A stretch of 64,000 nucleotides of DNA from JBFLYN01 sp040756655. GTDB lineage: Bacteria; Bacillota; Sulfobacillia; UBA8153. Positions 61,213 to 64,000 of the stretch are shown one piece after another (position 1 is the first letter of the stretch; every line of letters starts with the position of its first letter). Below the pieces are notes generated by a model, which was not told the origin of the DNA, did not search any database, and saw only the letters and a program-made list of their open reading frames with translations. Made by a program: the position numbers and the translations under genes. Location of the stretch: contig JBFLYN010000006.1 in assembly GCA_040756655.1 (NCBI GenBank), forward strand, positions 1 to 64,000, in the 5' to 3' direction.

Positions 61213-62763
61213 CTAAAAGAACGTCCGCATGATGGAGTTGACAAACCCGTACAGTCCGTCGCCGGCGATGAGGCCAGCTTCGCGCACTTTCATGGGTTCT
61301 TCGCCGATGATCTTCCGGATGATAACGGCAATGACCAGGCCCCAGCCGTAGTTGGGGTTGTTGATGAGCAGGCCGGTGGCAAACAGCACACCCATGGCCC
61401 GCCTGGGACCACCCACCAGCTGGATCAGCGCTCCGGGAACACTCCAGATCAGGAGTTCACGTAAGATCTCGGGGCGGGCGCCGGCCTTGATGGTGGCGGC
61501 GAACACCCGGCTTACCGGGGGCAGAAGGTCCAGCTGGAAGTGCATATTGGCGAAGATGGCCACCATGGCCAGGCCCATGAGCCCGCCCATTACCTCGGCG
61601 TAGAACTGCTGGCGGCGGCCTTCTTTCTCGTACTCCATGTTGGCCCCGCGCCCGCGGATGAGCCAGCCGGTCTTCAGGTCATAGCCAAAGTCGGCAAACA
61701 AGGGGCCGGTGGAGGCAGTATAGCCCGTAAGCAGTGCCAGCGGTATGGCCGGGATGCCCAGAAACATGCCCACGGTAAGAAAGATGAGGGTAACGGCAAA
61801 GGCAGGAAACCAGCCCGAGTGCATGGCGCACAGCCCCACGATGATGGTAGAAGCAGCAGCGGCAAACCCGGCAAAAAGCAGGAAGATTACCACCTGGCTC
61901 GCGGTCATCTCCGTGAGCACCCCGCCCACCAGCGCCAGGACCAGCGCGCCGGCGACGAACAGGCCGAAGTGGATGAGGATCTTCCGGGGGATGCCGGAGT
62001 CCTCCTCCGTCTTGTCGACCTGTGCTTCATTGCGCTTGGAGGCAATGATCAGGAAAGCCTGCACCAGCTGGATAAGGCCAGCGCCGATCATCATGCCATG
62101 GGGAATGTAGGTCTGGGCCAGGTTTACACCGAAGAGCCGGACCGAGTAACCACGAATGAGAAGGCCAATGCCCAGAGAAGTGATGGCAAAGATGTTGGCG
62201 ATGAAGGCAATGCCGATGCCGGCCATGGGCAGTTTGAAATGAGTGCCGATGATGCCGGCGACGATGCCCTCCACCAAGCGGCGAGCCCGGCGACCGCCTT
62301 CGTCGGCGGCCCACAGCGCTTCGGCTGTGGCTACACCGGGCGGCCAGGCGCCCTCGGCCGGATAGACCTTGGTGTTGTAAAGCTCCTTGACAAATACGAT
62401 GTCCAGGATGACGCCGATGGCCGCACCCACCAGCATGGGGAGTACGAGGTCCTGCCTGCCCAGGAGGAACACGATAGCCACGGTGAGCAGGCCGGCGTTG
62501 GCGGCGGCAAACCCGCCCGCCGACGTGTAGGTCTGGATCAGGTTCTGGCTGTCAAGCGGCTTCCAGGCGGCAAACGCTCTTGACAGGACGATGGCGACTA
62601 TGGCTCCGATGATAGAGGTGTTGGGGGTAACGCCGATGCGCCCGATGATCTGCATGCAGATGGCACCGGACAGGGCGGCCATGAGTAACCCCACCACCAG
62701 GTTGCCGGCGCTCAGGGCCTTGGGGTGGACCTGCGCCGCTGGCTGACCGGACCGTGTGCTCAT
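61213..62763 (-). CDS. OPT-family (oligopeptide/YSL-like) transporter
   Basis: A 516-residue inner-membrane protein with many hydrophobic segments (about 12-14). OPT proteins import oligopeptides or metal-chelate amino acid derivatives with protons. Features are NLVVGLLMAALSGAICMQII at the N-terminus, the conserved KVYPAEGAWPPGVATAEAL and FGYDLKTGWLIRG. The ATG at 62763 is chosen; AAGGAGG lies 13 bases upstream, a little far. It probably brings in the substrate for the cytoplasmic enzymes encoded downstream, and follows the PucR-type regulator by 148 bases. Confidence 0.87.
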   Translation of the reverse strand: MSTRSGQPAAQVHPKALSAGNLVVGLLMAALSGAICMQIIGRIGVTPNTSIIGAIVAIVLSRAFAAWKPLDSQNLIQTYTSAGGFAAANAGLLTVAIVFLLGRQDLVLPMLVGAAIGVILDIVFVKELYNTKVYPAEGAWPPGVATAEALWAADEGGRRARRLVEGIVAGIIGTHFKLPMAGIGIAFIANIFAITSLGIGLLIRGYSVRLFGVNLAQTYIPHGMMIGAGLIQLVQAFLIIASKRNEAQVDKTEEDSGIPRKILIHFGLFVAGALVLALVGGVLTEMTASQVVIFLLFAGFAAAASTIIVGLCAMHSGWFPAFAVTLIFLTVGMFLGIPAIPLALLTGYTASTGPLFADFGYDLKTGWLIRGRGANMEYEKEGRRQQFYAEVMGGLMGLAMVAIFANMHFQLDLLPPVSRVFAATIKAGARPEILRELLIWSVPGALIQLVGGPRRAMGVLFATGLLINNPNYGWGLVIAVIIRKIIGEEPMKVREAGLIAGDGLYGFVNSIMRTFF

Positions 62764-62911
62764 GAACCTTGATTCGCCTCCTTCGGCAAAATGGTAGTAC
62801 CCGGGGTTCTTCCCAGGTCTATTTCCCAGTCTATTTGGCCCGGCAGCATAGGACAACGGCCCTGATGGCTCAAAACTGGGGACGCGGTTTGTGCATGCTG
62901 CATAGATATGC

Positions 62912-64000
62912 TCAGTGCAAACGCAGGAGCACCGTGTGAATGGCCAGCGCCAGGTGCAGGCGGGCCAGACTCTCGCCGGACATCGCCCCGGGGCCTAGCT
63001 GTTCTTCGATGAGGCGCAGGCGGTACTTGAGGGAGTTCCGGTGTAAGTGCAGCCGGGCAGCGGCCTCCTTCTGGCTGCAGTCGGCAGCCAAGTAGGCCTG
63101 GAGCGTACCCACCAGGCAGGCCCGGTGCTGCTGGTCGTAGTCGAGCAGGGGACCCAGCACTTGGTCGCGCATTTCGCGGAGGGTCCCCCGGTCGGGGAAG
63201 TCACAGATGAGCCGGTAGATACCCAGCTCCTGGTAGCAGTGAACGGCGTTCTTCCCGCCCACCAGCCGCCCGATGTCCAGGGCTCTCCGGGCCTCTTCAA
63301 AGCTCTGCCCCACCTGGGCCAGGCCGGCACAAGCGCTGCCAACACCCATGGTAACGGTGGGCCGGGGTAGGTCACGCCGCAGGAGTTCATGGATGACCCG
63401 GGCCAGCCGCCCGGCCTCCTGGCCTGACGGCCCTGCCGTCCCGGTCAGGCCGGGCAACAAGACCACTGCCCCATCGCTATAGGCGGTGGTGATGGCGCCG
63501 GGGTGGACTTGCCGGGCCGCCCGGGCCGTGAAGGCGATGACCTTGCGTTTTAGTTCTTGCATCTGGTCTTCGTCGCCGAGCTCTTGGAAGTAAGTGGCAA
63601 AATCGTCGATGTCGACGATGATGGCGGCCACGGGCCCCGAAATGGTCCATCTGAAGAAGGTGGCCCGCTCCCGGATCAGATCCTCGTCAGCGGGCTCGCC
63701 GGCCAGAAGGTCCATGATAAAGTCGTGGGCCATGCGCTCCTCGCTCTCCTTCACTGCCCGCTTTTGCAGCAAGTCGAGGGCTACGGCGGTGGCCGCATTC
63801 TCCAAAGCCGGCCAGTCCGTGTCCGGCACCTCCTCGCGGGCTTCGAAGACCGCCAGGTAGGCGCAGCGGCTCCCGTTCACCGGGACTGGAGCCACCACCG
63901 CGGAGGCCGCCTCACGGCCCCCCAGGCCAATGCGGGACGGCAAGAAGCTGGGCGTGGTCCATCGCTGGCCGGTCACGGCCCGTCTTAAGGCCGCCACCAT
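62912..64000 (-). CDS. PucR/CdaR-type transcriptional regulator, 5' end outside the window
   Basis: At least 362 residues of a regulator of the PucR/CdaR family, known to control purine, polyamine or sugar-diacid catabolism. A GAF-like or PucR sensor part is followed by a GGDEF-like CdaR domain (VAAIIVDIDDFATYFQEL, VTMGVGSACAGLAQVGQSF, EEARRALDIGRL) and the C-terminal HTH (CSQKEAAARLHLHRNSLKYR). A Met codon falls exactly on the window edge, but family members usually have about 100-150 more N-terminal residues, so it is most likely truncated. It should control the OPT cluster that it precedes. Confidence 0.88.
   Translation of the reverse strand: MVAALRRAVTGQRWTTPSFLPSRIGLGGREAASAVVAPVPVNGSRCAYLAVFEAREEVPDTDWPALENAATAVALDLLQKRAVKESEERMAHDFIMDLLAGEPADEDLIRERATFFRWTISGPVAAIIVDIDDFATYFQELGDEDQMQELKRKVIAFTARAARQVHPGAITTAYSDGAVVLLPGLTGTAGPSGQEAGRLARVIHELLRRDLPRPTVTMGVGSACAGLAQVGQSFEEARRALDIGRLVGGKNAVHCYQELGIYRLICDFPDRGTLREMRDQVLGPLLDYDQQHRACLVGTLQAYLAADCSQKEAAARLHLHRNSLKYRLRLIEEQLGPGAMSGESLARLHLALAIHTVLLRLH

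Noticed and set aside
1..64000. CRISPR array or prophage
   Set aside because: No regularly spaced repeat-spacer series, cas genes, integrase or phage structural genes were seen.

Overview
This is about 64 kb of high-G+C DNA (G+C-rich codons, strong GGAGG-type ribosome binding sites, frequent GTG/TTG starts). The gene content points to a strictly anaerobic, probably thermophilic, amino-acid- or amine-fermenting member of the Bacillota (Clostridia-like). It has a selenocysteine-dependent glycine/sarcosine/betaine-type reductase, acetate kinase, two aldehyde:ferredoxin oxidoreductases, indolepyruvate:ferredoxin oxidoreductase, ADP-forming acyl-CoA synthetase and carbamate kinase. I cannot name the genus. 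No rRNA, tRNA or CRISPR array was seen. Region 1-9.7 kb (mostly minus strand): the general PTS proteins EI and HPr with 6-phosphofructokinase, then a flavin reductase-like protein, a nucleotidyltransferase and a membrane-anchored alpha/beta hydrolase, a large PRD/EIIB-type transcription regulator, and a divergent DhnA-type aldolase closed by a terminator. No PTS permease (EII) is present. Region 9.7-17.2 kb (plus): a complete Grd operon in the order GrdB (in-frame UGA at 11018), a GrdE-like proprotein, thioredoxin reductase, thioredoxin, GrdA (in-frame UGA at 14259), and a GrdC-GrdD fusion. The GrdE-like protein lacks the cysteine from which the pyruvoyl group is normally made, so substrate or chemistry may differ from known members. 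Region 17-25.5 kb: a SLC13-type permease, a zinc-ribbon protein, a chemotaxis receptor, and gene-poor decayed DNA with an IS1634-type transposase remnant and a broken unidentified gene. Region 25.5-29.2 kb (minus): MtmB-like methylamine methyltransferase homologue lacking pyrrolysine, IclR regulator, MoaD-like protein, acetate kinase. Region 29.6-47.7 kb (plus): one 15-gene, mostly overlapping operon: carbamoyltransferase, amidohydrolase, HyuA, HyuB, opine-dehydrogenase-like protein, an AorA-AorB-MoaD-AorC tungsten aldehyde oxidoreductase complex, a PreA-like dehydrogenase, carbamate kinase, acyl-CoA synthetase alpha, IorA, IorB, acyl-CoA synthetase beta, then a strong terminator. Region 47.7-52.8 kb: scar zone with an inverted fragment of the acyl-CoA synthetase alpha gene, a frameshifted copy of the beta gene, a VapC remnant, one intact hydrolase, and a group II intron with a broken maturase. 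Region 52.8-56.9 kb (plus): GntR regulator, ferredoxin, PPC-domain protein, frameshifted MoaD-like gene and a second aldehyde oxidoreductase. Region 56.9-64 kb (minus): an uncharacterised cluster of AroM, an unrecognised protein, DUF1177, DUF917, an Asp/Glu/hydantoin racemase-like protein, an OPT transporter and a PucR/CdaR-type regulator cut by the window end. A working model, which is inference only, joins these parts: a cyclic ureide such as N-methylhydantoin (or creatinine) is opened by amidohydrolase and HyuAB; the carbamoyl product is cleaved by the carbamoyltransferase to carbamoyl phosphate, and carbamate kinase makes ATP; the amine (for example sarcosine) is reduced by the Grd system to acetyl phosphate plus methylamine, acetate kinase makes ATP, and the MtmB-like enzyme takes the methylamine. 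Purine-, allantoin- or dihydropyrimidine-type substrates are alternatives.
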